From Euphorbia lathyris (taxonomy: Eukaryota; Streptophyta; Magnoliopsida; Malpighiales; Euphorbiaceae), in contig NC_088918.1 of NCBI RefSeq assembly GCF_963576675.1, positions 33,885,501 through 33,949,500 on the forward strand: a stretch of DNA of 64,000 nucleotides, read 5' to 3'. The notes under the pieces are model-generated. The model ran no database searches and was not told the DNA's origin. It saw only the letters and a program-made list of their open reading frames with translations. The translations under genes and the position numbers were made by a program. Shown in pieces: positions 11,861 to 23,573 of the stretch. Every line of letters starts with the position of its first letter. The stretch's first letter is position 1.

Positions 11861-12850
11861 GATCAAATTCCATTTCTGTCGTTACCCAGTTCCATAACTC
11901 TCGCTACCTTATCCATGTTTTATTTTTTATTTGTCTTTTTTCTTCTCAAAATGACTAAAATAAAGATTTTGTATATTTGCATTTTTTTAGTATATGTTGC
12001 TAGGAGTTATCGTTTTGATTGTTAACTCTAACTAAAATTTAGATTTTTGGCTTTATATGAACACAATTGTTAGCTTTAATTAAAGTTAGATTATTTTTCA
12101 TTCAAATTCTCAAATGTTGAGCATAATGATTCTAATTAATAGAATTAATTTCACATATTAATTAAAATGTTTTTTTTGTACGGAGTGGTTACAATTGCGG
12201 TTTAATTCTATTTAACTAAAATTAATTTATGGACTTTTTTTTGAACGAAATTTATGGACTTAATACTTCATTAAAAAATAAAAAATTTAATTAATGGGCA
12301 AAAAATATTTTCATTCTCCTCTTTATATACTTATATCTTGACATTCTCTCTTATTTTCGAAAAAAAAAATGAGAGGAAGATAGTTATCTCCTAATTATCA
12401 TTTTTGTCCCTTCATTTTTGTTTTCCATTCTTTTGTTTGTTTTTCTTGCTTACGAAATTCAAGAATATATAATTATTAGAAAATATTAATGAAGTCAAAT
12501 AAATGATATCTGCGAGCGTGACTGATATTCTATACAGTGAAAGAATGAAGAACAAATTGATTGAATGTCTTGATGAGATATTATGAGATAAAAATAGGAG
12601 AAATCATCATCTTAAACTGATTCAATTGGATATATTGGGTTATTATAGCATAATGAATAATTGAATTCAGATACTTGGTGATCATGAAATTCCACCAAGC
12701 AAAATGATTATCATCAAGATGAATTTGTGACTAATTCTTATGAATTTTATTTTTTTATATGTGAATTGATAAAGTTTCTTCATCTGCAACATTAGAAAAG
12801 TATTGATTGTAGTAGTTTATAGAATAATATATTGATGTTGCTTCCATTTT

Positions 12851-13008
12851 AACATAGATTGTAATTCTTTTGTATCGTAGATATAATATTTAATTTTAAT
12901 TGTAGTTTAATTTAATTTAATTTTTATTTAACATAGATTGTAATTCTTTTGTATCGTAGATATAATATTTAATTTTAATTGTAATTTAATTCAATTTTTG
13001 GTTTTTCA
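12851..13008. repeat. Two 79-bp tandem copies inside the Helitron
   Basis: AACATAGATTGTAATTCTTT begins at 12851 and again at 12930, with near-identical continuation. AT-rich, non-coding. Confidence 0.75.
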
Positions 13009-13369
13009 TTATATTCTAATATATTTCTTAATCTCCTATTTTATTATTATTGTTTCACATAATTCCAGTTATAAGAAAATATGAAAATGTATTAAAATTA
13101 CTAAAAAATACAAATCATTAAATTTTGTAAAAATAAATAACTCATTCACCTTTAACTAAAATTCTATAAAAAATTAATCAATTATTTTCAAATTTAATTT
13201 AATTTAATTTCAATTATCAATAAAAATATATATTAATTTCAAATATACATAATATAAAAAAAATCATAACATGATATAAAATTATTTAAAAGTAAATATG
13301 TCAATTTATTTATTTATCTAAATTATATAAAACTTTCATATCCCGTGCATCGTACGGGTTTTCGACTAG

Positions 13370-13751
13370 TTCTAATTCTTATTCCCCAATCATGACATAA
13401 AAGATAATTTTTTTAGTTAACCAAAATAAATTAATTAATTTGACTTTATATTAATTGTATTTTTTTAATTTGTGTGTTATATAAAGAAATAGAGTGAGTA
13501 TTAGGTTTTCAAGTCGGTTTAATCTGACGTGTCAAATCTACAAAATTAAAAAAAAATGAAAACCTCTTATTAGTTTTTCCCCTACCTTATCTCTTCATTC
13601 GTCATTTGTTGATTCAGTTTCAGGTTTACAAACATTCCATTTCATCTTCATTTCTCTTACTATTTCATTTTATGAATGTCTTTGTATTTATTTCATTTCA
13701 GTTTTTATTTTTTAGAAAATATATAAGGAACTTAATGAGCAATAAAAATGC
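13370..13751. other. AT-rich spacer, nothing recognised
   Basis: Between the Helitron 3' end and the TSD of the next element. No coding signal, RNA gene or repeat structure seen. Confidence 0.5.
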
Positions 13752-14994
13752 GGGTAAATTTCATCAATGGTGTACAACCTTTGCCCCATTTCACACTTTG
13801 GTGTACAACCTTCAATTTGTCTCACTAATATGTACGAACTTATAGGTGACCTCCCAGTTTGGTGTATGGCCGGTTAAAATGACCGGTCAACGCAAGTCAA
13901 CGCGCCACATCATCATTTTTTTTCATTTTTCCATTTAAAAATGTGGAATCCCTAAAATTCAAATGTCTAAAATATCCTTATTCTTTAAGGGCCTTCCATC
14001 TATCTCTTCATCTCTTTCTCTCTCTCCAAATCTTCTTCCTTTATTTTCTTTCTCTCTCTACTGTATATTTTTTTAGGTCTCTCTCTAACTTTCCTTGAAT
14101 CTGAATGTTTAATTTTGTTTTTTCTCTTCTTCTTTACATCTCTCTCTCCTATATTTTAAAGACTGTGACATTAAAAACTGCATCATAACAGTCAGTATTC
14201 CTAAAATCTCAACGTTTTTTCCCTAACTTACAAATAGTCTTTGTTCAAAGATTCCAACGAAAAAAGAGACAGGAAGAAAACGATTAAGAACGGAAAAAAG
14301 CAACATTAAGAATAAACAGAGTAGTTTGAAATTTGAAGATGAAGCAAGACTAAAGTGGGAGAATTGAAATGAATATTACAGCAATATAGAAAGAAAAAAA
14401 GGTAAACCCACTACCTATTTATCTAAGTCTTTAGATTTATACATAATTTTCAAAAATTGGTTTTCCTTATTCTGGAAAAACAAAACAAACATAAAAATGG
14501 AAGAAGATGAGGTTTATCCATTGTGTTATCCATTGTTGTTCTTAGATCTAATGTTTACTCTTTCGATTTTCTCTTTATTCAAAATGGGTATTTGTGGAAA
14601 AAAAATTGATTGCAAAGGTTTTTATTATTTGGCCAGGTAAGATAGAGAAGAGATAAAAAAATATATATACAGTAGAGAGAGAAAGAAAATAAGGGAAGAA
14701 GATTTGGAGAGAAAGAAAGAGATGGAGGAAGAAGATGAAGAGATAAATGGAAGGCCCTTAAAGAATAAGGGCATTTTAGACATTTGAATTTTAGGGATCC
14801 CACATTTTTAAATGGAGAAATGAAAAAAAATGATGATGTGGCGCGTTGACTCGCGTTGACCGATCATTTTAACCGGCCATACACCAAACTGAGAGGTCAC
14901 CTATAAGTTCATACATATTAGTGAGACAAATTGAAGGTTGTACACCAAAGTGTGAAATGGAGCAAAGGTTGTACACCACTGATGAAATTTACCC
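13752..14994. mobile_element. Long-TIR Mutator-like element with 10-bp TSD
   Basis: 1243 bp with inverted repeats of about 320 bp (13752-~14075 and ~14660-14994) beginning GGGTAAATTTCATCA. Flanked by the perfect 10-bp direct repeat ATAAAAATGC (13742-13751 and 14995-15004). Long TIRs and a 9-11-bp TSD indicate a non-autonomous MULE. The small ORFs inside are TIR artefacts; there is no transposase. Confidence 0.88.
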
Positions 14995-15004
14995 ATAAAA
15001 ATGC

Positions 15005-17792
15005 AAGTGATAAGGTATATGATAAACAAGTTTTTATTTCTCAAAACCCATATTCACTATTCTTAATTGCTCTTTAAAGTACATTGGAGATTTTCTTCAA
15101 TTTTATTGTTGTATTTTTTTTTTCAAATAAATTAATCAATTAACTAACTATAAAAATCTAACAAATTTGCATGACTTATACCGAAAAGTTTTAAAAATTC
15201 TCTTTTGGTTTTCGTGTGTTATTTGCAGTTCTTTTTGTTACAAATATATTACTGATTTATTTTTTATTTGATTTATTTTTATAATTAAGTTATTTTTGCA
15301 CAATTATTGGTGAATTTTGAATTAAATTTATAAACATACAGTTTTGAATAATTTTTTTTGTTTGCGAAATATATATTGAATTTGTGTAAGATGTGTTTAA
15401 AGGCTATGTTGTCATATCAACGTGTCCAACCACATATTTGTCATTTTCTAAACCTTTCAACATGCTGCCACACCAACAATCGATGATGTGTCAAGCCACA
15501 TACTTTTCACTATTTTTTCCCCATTCTCCCTTAATAAAAGTTGGATAGTTAAATCCCATTAATGAAATTAAATGGAATTAATGTACATTATTGATTCTCT
15601 AAAATGTTTTAGTGGCTACTCCGATTTAAATTGTCATTAACATGAATTGGTTCAGTGAAATTAATTGAGAAAAAAAATATTTCAACAGCCTATCTATAGG
15701 AGTGATTTTTTGCTCATTCATAATAGATAGACAATTCATCTGAAAAATTTCCTCTCTTCCAAATTATATTCAGCTCCCAAAACTTTTTTTTATGATTTGT
15801 TCGTCTGATTTCTTGATTTTTTAGTGATAATTCAATATACACGGTTAAAGTTCGATTCACACTTCTATTGTATCTTATGAGACGATTGTCAACTGCAGAA
15901 AAATTTGCCTTAAGGAGACTGATCTCATTAGGTTTCATAAATTTCTTATTTTGTTCATCTAGTTCATCCAAAGGTGTATTATATACAGTTTATTATATTT
16001 TATTAATTTTGTTCTTCAGCTTAATAAAATTATTATTCTATTTTTCAATTGTGTTCTTTCAATTAATGGTGAATTTATATTTATTTTTTTGAAATTAGAT
16101 TATAAATATTATCATGAAATATTGCTCACATAATAAAAAAATATTAAAATTTGATAATGTTGATTAAGGTGTAAACGAATCAGGGTGGTTCCAAGCTCGG
16201 TTCGGTCAAAGCTCAGTTAAAGTTCGACTCGATAGAGCTCGGCTCGAGTCCAGAATCGACTCGAGACATTCATGAGCCAAGTCAGGCTTTCTTAGGTTCG
16301 ACTCAAAAGCTCGTAAATAGGTTCATAAATATTTGGCTAAAGAAACGTTTAAATTACGTTGGGCCTAATTAATTTTTTTTTAAATTAGTTAAAGTCCAAA
16401 GCCCATTTTTAGGTAAAGGTTAGGGTCAAATACATGAATATCATAATGAAGTACAAAATTACAACTAAGTCATATCACCAAATTTAATTCTTAATATGTC
16501 ATTATTCTCTATATATTATGATTTTACACTGTAATTTAAGAAATTTAGACTCCAATTCATGAATCATAAACCCTAGAAAATATATTCTAGACTTCTAATT
16601 TATAAATTCTAATCCTTAAAATATATTAAAGGTACTGATTTTACTAGTTTGACATAATCCAAAATTATGATTTGACATAGTTGTAAATAGTTTTTAAAAG
16701 ATGAATTTCTGTGTAATTTTCCCTAAAGGTTATAGGTTAAAGCCCATTTTAGTTAAGTTTAGATTTTTATAAAATCTGGCCCCCTTTTTTGACATCTTTT
16801 GTGATCTCAGGTCATCAGAGAGTCATCGAAGAAGAAGTTTACAAGAAGTGCAATATCATTTGGTGTGGTGAACATGTAAGTTTTTCGTGAAATATGGTTC
16901 AACTTGTCACTCCCGTAAATCAATCCTTGGACCAATCTGCAGTTCGACCTGGAATTCGGTCCAATCAATGGGTTGCTGACTTTCCTAGTACTTCAGCCGC
17001 TCCTCGTCATGGCTTGGTGGATTCTCAAAACAATCCACTTTCACCTTTAATGGTTACACCATCATTGGACTAATGAATTGATGCTTGTTTAGGATCTTTG
17101 GAGCTTGAGCTGCCTCTTTTATGGATGGTTTAATGATGCAACTAATCTACAATATGAGATCTATTCAACAATCAATGAACATCCATTGTGTGGAACATGC
17201 CACATAGATGGAAGTGATGCGCCAAGAATTAAAAGAAGCCAGAGATGTTGTCATTCATAATGGAAGGAAGAGTTTTGTTTACGGGACATCATGTTGCTCA
17301 AACATGTCCCAAGATGAGAGGGATTTCAAAGGAGTCGCAACCTGAAATCGTGAAAGGGAGATATAAAGAAAAACCTAATGAATTTGGTAATCAAGGTCCA
17401 TGTGAATATTAATTATCGTTTGAAGTTTGTTAAATAAATGTTAAAATCAATCTCTATTATTTTCAGATAGTGTTTGAGTTCTCCGGACAAGAGTGTGAAA
17501 GTGAATCGTGATTTCAGAGGTTTTAAGACTTGCTATGTCAACAGGTTGAATAGAACTATATGCCATATTTGTAAGTTTCTAGAGTATTGGAATTTCATAC
17601 ACTCCTTTTTCTAGCAGTCATAAATAATCCAAATGACAAATAATGCACAACTATTGTCTTTTTGCTAATTGTTTAGATGTGTGTGTAAGATTTAAGTTTT
17701 ATTTTATTTTTAGTAATTCTGAAATTTAAGTTCAAGGATTAATTCTAGTGAAACAATAGAATGCTCTCACATTCATTAGGTCAATCCTGGGA
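15005..17792. other. AT-rich intergenic DNA, no gene recognised
   Basis: Only short ORFs without domains. Around 16180-16330 there is a stretch with repeated AGCTCGG/GACTCGA words, a composition often seen in decayed plant repeats, but I cannot place it in a family. 16890-17560 has more balanced composition and could be a decayed gene or TE fragment; I recognise no motif. Confidence 0.4.
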
Positions 17793-17797
17793 ATTAT

Positions 17798-18499
17798 ACT
17801 ATATGCCAAGCATACCACGTGGTATGATTTGGCCAATGAAAAAATGACACACGGTTTTTTTTGGGATGCCTGAGAATCTATCAAAAGACACTAATGTCTC
17901 TCCTTTTAGAAGTCTACCGCTGGCAACCGATGACCTTATAGTCCTTTGCCGGTCACCATGATAACTATGTTTGTACTCCTCTGTCGGCCATCTAGAACAG
18001 TCTTTTCTTCTTGGTTTTTCTGATATGAAGAACTTGATTTTCCACAGCCAATCGACAAAATTGCAAAACAACCCCTGTTATTATCCACTTTACCACCATT
18101 ATCATCCCTTCTCCAATTATCTGTCCTTACTTTCCCACTTGTAGTTCCTTTTCCAATTTTGTCTCCCACAACTAACTTTCAATTCCAATTTGTTCGCACT
18201 TGATTTTCTACCACTATTTCAAGATCTCAGTCTCCTCCAAATCCAAAATTCACAGGCCACAACAATGAAGAAGAAGATAGTAACCCAGAAGTCCAAGATC
18301 TCCTAGTCTCTGACCATCTGTAAGGTTGTCGGTTGTCGACTGCCTGTTGTAGCCTTTCAAAGGAGAAACTAAATTTTTGGCTAATTTTTCTCAGAAATCG
18401 AAAAGTTAAGGATGTATCAATTTTTTTTAACCGTGTGTTATTTTCAATTGGCCGAGGCATACCACATCAGATTATGATGTGGCATGGCTGGCACATAGT
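17798..18499. mobile_element. Inverted-repeat DNA element (~80-bp TIRs)
   Basis: Ends ACTATATGCCA (left) and its near inverse GGCACATAGT (right), with similarity continuing inward for about 80 bp, including TTGGCC and ACACACGGTT on the left. A 5-bp direct repeat ATTAT (17793-17797 and 18500-18504) flanks it. No coding capacity; superfamily unresolved. Confidence 0.55.
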
Positions 18500-18769
18500 A
18501 TTATTCTCTAATCCTGAACTACCTCGGAGTAATCCCTAAGTGTTCTGGTCATGTATGTATTACAAACTAATTGTTATTGATTCTTAAAGGTGGATGATAT
18601 CATTTTTCGGGAGCATTATTCTGCAACTTAATCATGAACCTTGAGCATGAAAAGCAAATTTGTTTTGGAATAAATTCGAAATAGCTTCTTTTTTTGTCGT
18701 AACTCCCAATGTTATCATAAAACCATTTTCGTCCTTCTATTATGTTGTATTCACTACAAGAAAAACGTG

Positions 18770-19110
18770 GATTACCGACGGATAATTTCATAGGTAATCA
18801 ACAGAAATCCGTCGGTAATAATCATTACCGACGGATCAGCAATGGATACATATCCGTCGGTATAAGGCTCGTAGGAACTTCATACCGAGCTTTTTTTCTT
18901 CCCGTCAGTAATTCATTCCGACCCATTTTGGTAGGAAACATTCCGTCTGAAATTCTAGATACCGACCAATTATTTCGATGCAAATGTGGTTGGTAAAGTA
19001 ATTTCAGACGGATTATCATCGCGCATTCAGTCGGAAATTCTTTATTTCCAAACATTTAATTAATGCTTTTATTACCTGTAGCCATTCTCCAACGGATTTC
19101 CGTCGGAAAT
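18770..19110. repeat. CACTA subterminal repeats
   Basis: Multiple direct and inverted copies of TTACCGACGGA / TCCGTCGGTAA and diverged versions (TTCCGTCGGAAA, TCAGACGGA) within ~340 bp of the terminus. In En/Spm elements such subterminal motifs are bound by the TnpA-like protein. Confidence 0.7.
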
Positions 19111-19343
19111 TATATATGTTCTATAAGCAGGAATTCTAAATTATTATTATTACTAATATTATTATTACTATTATTATTATTATAAAATTCACCATATATA
19201 TAACGTAACACATTAATTAAACCATAATGCGTATATTACTAAATAATACTGAGTATTTTGAATAACATCATATATATTATCTAATATATATCCTACCCGA
19301 TCTAGATAAAATCTAGATAAAACTATATAGTATCCCATCGGAT

Positions 19344-20150
19344 CTAATCAGGATAAAATGTTAACAAAACCATATATATTGTTCTAATGTCTAAAACTAT
19401 ATATCCTAAGTTAAAGTCATCTAGATCATCATCATCTATAGAGTCAACCTGACTAGATGAATGTTGTTCTCGGTTTTGACGCAACTCAGCAAGCTCCAAC
19501 CGAAACCGCACTATAACATCCTGTAAAGAGCCAATTTGATCTCTCATTTGCAACTCTAAATCATGCTGGTTCTTTTTAATCTCCTCAATATCTTCACGAG
19601 TGACACTAAAATGAATTTGACGTGATTCATGCTCTTGTTGCATCCCCTCATCATGTCGCTCTTGGCTATCTACAAGAGTTTGCATAATCTGGTTTAATCT
19701 ATCAAATTGTGACTGCATATGAAAATATGGGTCAAGAGATGCTGAAGTGGATGCGCCTGATGTGTTTGGTGAACATTGTGATGAGGCTGATCCGTAGTAT
19801 CTACAAGCAACATCATCCAATCCATACAACCTGCATTTTTGTTACGTCCTCCAATAACTTGGTAATACGTCTCCAACACGTCTTCTACCCTATTTTCTTC
19901 GCTTTGAAGACTTGCAACCACTGCATGAACATACTCTTCCTAAACATTAATCAATGTTCTTTTGTTAATCAGTGTTCTATTCATGAAATAATTAATTTAA
20001 AAGAATAGTTCAATAATTAGAAAATGTAACTTTCTTAATTACCTCAACAGCTTGTGCACGAGGATCAGACCAAAAAGAACCATCATGGCACTTTGTATGC
20101 GTGTATGCAAATAACTCATGCGAAGCTGGTACACGTCCAAGAAGTGTTGT
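19344..20150 (-). pseudogene. CACTA accessory protein, Transposase_24 (Ptta/En/Spm) domain, frameshifted
   Basis: Exons at 20150-20043 (LLGRVPASHELFAYTHTKC, then HDGSFWSDPRAQAVE) and from 19939 (EEYVHAVVASLQSEENRVED), joined by an intron with GT at 20042 and AG at 19940. These match the Transposase_24 domain of plant CACTA elements. Near 19830 the frame shifts by one base: the expected LYGLDDVACRYYG continues in another frame, followed by a coiled-coil-like Gln/Glu-rich tail to 19344. Upstream exons are not recognised. Confidence 0.78.
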
Positions 20151-20389
20151 CTGTAAAAAAAACTTTTAAAGTTAAAAACTTATAAAACATCATCAGATCA
20201 GCAACATTGATTAGCAAAAAAAATGCAACAGAATCACAAAAACAACTTTTAAAGTAACACAAGTTAAGATAATACACAATAGCAAATAATTAAACGAAAC
20301 CTCGTAGAAAACTAAAATTGATAAACTACACTCTTATTTGCAAACTCGAAGTCTTCTTTGCATGTTCAGCATACTAGCACCAATAAATA

Positions 20390-20642
20390 TCCATGGAAAA
20401 CACTAATGAGTAGCAAAATAATGAGCAGCAAAATATCCATGGAAAGCATTAATGAGCAGCAAAATAATGAGCCATGGAAGTTCTAGCATAACAGCCATAC
20501 AATTACCAAAAAATCAACACCAAAATGGTGCAATTTTACCCCTAAAACGCCAAGCAAGTTCAATTGGTAAAATCGATCTTTTTTATAATGTTAAGGGTAA
20601 AATTGCATTATTTCACACGTTAGGGGCAAATTTGCACTTTAT

Positions 20643-20665
<23 letters not shown>
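20390..20665 (+). repeat. Left copy of ~270-bp direct repeat flanking the MULE
   Basis: Nearly identical to 28329-28605 (one mismatch noticed, GCATT/GTATT). Begins TCCATGGAAAACAC and ends in an AT microsatellite (~20645-20685). It includes an ACCCCTAA...TTAGGGG segment ending in TTTATCCCTATA, resembling one end of the small GGGATAA TIR elements found elsewhere in the window. Confidence 0.9.
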
Positions 20666-20689
<24 letters not shown>

Positions 20690-20701
20690 GGCTATAGAGA
20701 G

Positions 20702-21032
20702 GGACTCCCTTACTCTTTATTCTAAGGGAGTTATAGACTTATTCTAGTTACCAAACAATACATTATAATTTAATTAAACATATTTAATTAAGTAAAACAA
20801 AATTAGTCTCTCCCTCGCAATATACCGTCTTCTTCTCTGATTCTTCTCGCCGTCTCTCTCTCTCTCTAACAGTAATCAACGATTTAAGGTCTCTATCTCG
20901 CACCTTCACCGAAACCCCAACTCCGGCCAGAAATCGATTCTCTCTCTATCTTCTCCAAGGTCTCTATCTCTCTCCTTCAGTGAGGTCAGAAATCGGTTTT
21001 ATCTTTTCGGTGAGTTTCCTTCCAAACTCTCA
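20702..21032 (+). repeat. MULE left TIR (331 bp)
   Basis: Inverted and ~99% identical to 28001-28331. Contains CT-rich tracts (TCTCTCTCTC), possibly the 5' leader or promoter region of the element. Confidence 0.95.
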
Positions 21033-22606
21033 GTTAATATCATCCATACCTGGTAAGATTTGTAAACTTATTGTTTTAGTAGTGTTCAATGGAAATTGGA
21101 GTCTTGATTTTATTCCCCATAAGTTTATGGCGGAATCAAAATCCTAAATTTGGGATTGCAATCGCAGAACCTTCCTCCCTCGACCGCAGATTGACATTTG
21201 TAACCCAGACTAAAAGAACAAATGAATGGGCATGTCTATTATTTTCCATTATTTCTCTTGTTGAAATCCAAACAAGCGTTTTTTATTTGACAAATAATGT
21301 TATTGAAGAATTTGGCAACTCAAGTCAAGCGTCATTTATCTATGCTATGCAATCCAATAATAGTGTTTTGGCTTAAAAGCACAGTCCCTAAATTTTTGGT
21401 ATTATTTGGACATGATTCTGAAACTTGAATTCCTATCATGGGAATACCCTAAAAACTTTAATTCCTATGCAGTTCAATGGGACTAGGATGCATGATAGAT
21501 GCTAATTTCTTTGCATCATTTTTCCTTTGGTTGTATGGTTGCTTGGTCCTTTGCCTGTAGCCTTGTCCTCCATTACATTTGTTTGGGCTTTATATGAGCT
21601 TGATTTTTCTGTCAAATGCAATGATAAAATGTAGTTTTACATGTACTTCTTACCATATAAATTGAATTGTAATTGATTTTGGTCGAAGTTATTGGATAAA
21701 ATTATGTTTTTTAGGTTCATATTGTTGTTTCTTAAGAATGATTTCACTATTGAAAAAACCTCACTGATAATTTCACTATTCCTAAAAAAATTAGGATGTG
21801 TTTGATGAAGGTAAATCAGAAATTGGTAGTGCAAATATTAGAGATCGGAATAATATTTCACTCCGTGATAATCATAGTAACGATGAGAATGTCTGATGTT
21901 TATTACTTTAGAGCAGATGTTGTTGCGTTCTTGTTTCTCCTGTTCTAGATTATTCTACTATTTAAGAGGTAGTTCCTTTTGGTGTGATTCTGTTGATAGT
22001 GAGTTTTCTTGTTCAGGAAAATTACTAGCATGCTTTTTGGGGAAGTGCTCTGGAAGCATCATATTCATGCAGAGCATTTGATGGGAAGTACATAAATGAT
22101 TCCATTAAGGCCTTTTACTGATTCTCTTGTAGATACGGAGTTGGATAAATCATTTCATTTTTTTTTACTGTTTTGAGGATATGAAGGACCTGTGAAAATT
22201 TATGTCAGTGAAAGTGAACAATGGAATGAGAAGTTGAATGTTAAATTGTAGTTTTATTTTTGTGAAATATGTTGAACAACAACAGTAAAATTGTTCAATC
22301 TCAAATGATAATACCATTAAGTTTTGATTTATTCATTATTGAGCAACTTCTAGCTTTCTGAATCTGTTCATCTTTAGCCAAATGTTTTATTCCAAATTGG
22401 ATTACATAAGAGAGAGTAAGATTAAGTTTATGGTTTTATGAAGAAGCAATTTATAGTTGATGAATTTCTGAAAATCAAATTGATAAATTGAATCTCAAGT
22501 ATTAAAAGTTTGGAACTCTGTTGTTGCTTAACATTTACATGTTCAATAGCTAAAAGAGGCAAACTCAATATTGTAGGCAAACTCAATATTTCGTGCAATT
22601 TTATTC

Positions 22607-22920
22607 GGGATAAGGTACTAAAATAGGCCTATAGTTTTTTGGAACTATTAATTTAGGCTTTACGTATAAAATAGCGCCAATATAGACTTAAGGTTTAAAA
22701 AAATGGTACCAATTTAGGCATCCATAACAGATTGGACACGTCATTCCTATTACTCCATTAAGTTCTGATTTCTCCCTCCATGTACAATTGATAGAACTGA
22801 ACGGACTAATATCAATGACGTGCCTCGTTCCGTTATCGAGGCCTAAATTTGTACATTTTTTAAACGTTAAGCCTATATTGGTACTATTTTATACGTAGAG
22901 CTATTTTGATACCTTATCCC
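22607..22920. mobile_element. Small TIR element, GGGATAAGGT ends, imperfect 9-bp TSD
   Basis: 314 bp with ends GGGATAAGGTACTAAAATAG and the inverse (CTATTTTGATACCTTATCCC). Flanks ATTTTATTC and ATTTTATCA match at 7 of 9. Probably a non-autonomous MULE-type MITE nested in the larger MULE. Confidence 0.7.
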
Positions 22921-23573
22921 ATTTTATCAAGACATTACACTACACCTGCTAATCATAATCAAAATAATCTTTATGAGGCTGCACTTCGCTTGATAACATG
23001 ACCATCATTTATATAAAAAGATAATTACCTATAAAGATTGACATCATAAAACCTCTCTCATGCCTATATTTTAGACTAACATTTTAGACTATATTTATGA
23101 TGTTTATGGTGTTGTACAGGACCTCACCTTTTTCATAAATGTGGTTGACAGGTAACTAATTTGCTCAAACAATTCCACTATACCTAATTTGCTCAACTTT
23201 AGAAGTACACACTCCATTCAATTCCATGAATAAACACAATAAAAAATAATATAATTACAAAAACAAAATCAGATTGGTACTAAACTCTAATAAGGGACAA
23301 AATTTCATTTCTCAAAATCAACTATATCCAGCAATTAGAATATGCATATACTGCCTCAACAACCATTAGAGAAAACTATTTTGCTCGCTCTCGACTTCAT
23401 CTTCGTCCTCACTCGATAAATACCTACATTAGATAAAAACATACATATCAGTCAAATACTAATACACAAAAATAATAGAAGAATGAAAAACAACATTAAC
23501 TACATCTTACTGAAGTGATGGCCAATTTCTTTTATCATGAGCTTGACCAACTTGACCGCACGCATTGCACTTT

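Larger units (their letters stand above)
10471..13369 (+). mobile_element. Non-autonomous Helitron
   Basis: The 5' end reads TCTATACTATATATATAG after an A (a shifted alternative start at 10462). The 3' end carries a GC hairpin, CCCGT...ACGGG (13343-13358), then TTTTCGA and CTAG at 13366-13369, followed by T. A TC start, a CTRR end preceded by a short hairpin and insertion between A and T are the Helitron signature. There is no Rep/helicase ORF. Length about 2.9 kb, strongly AT-rich; it contains the tandem duplications listed separately. Confidence 0.68.
18752..20389 (-). mobile_element. CACTA (En/Spm) transposon, one end and 3' gene part
   Basis: Begins with CACTACAAGAAAAACG at 18752, the canonical CACTA terminus. 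Subterminal repeats of the TTACCGACGG/CCGTCGGTAA type follow (to ~19110), then a minus-strand gene fragment with a Transposase_24 domain. I found no matching second terminus in the window, so the element is truncated or its other end was displaced by the MULE region that starts at 20.39 kb. Confidence 0.8.

Noticed and set aside
16160..16330. AGCTCGG/GACTCGA-rich stretch as a TE end
   Set aside because: Composition is suggestive, but I found no boundary, partner copy or TSD.
20645..20690. Long AT run as a regulatory or replication site
   Set aside because: It is a plain TA microsatellite; the related repeat copy at 28.6 kb has a shorter version.
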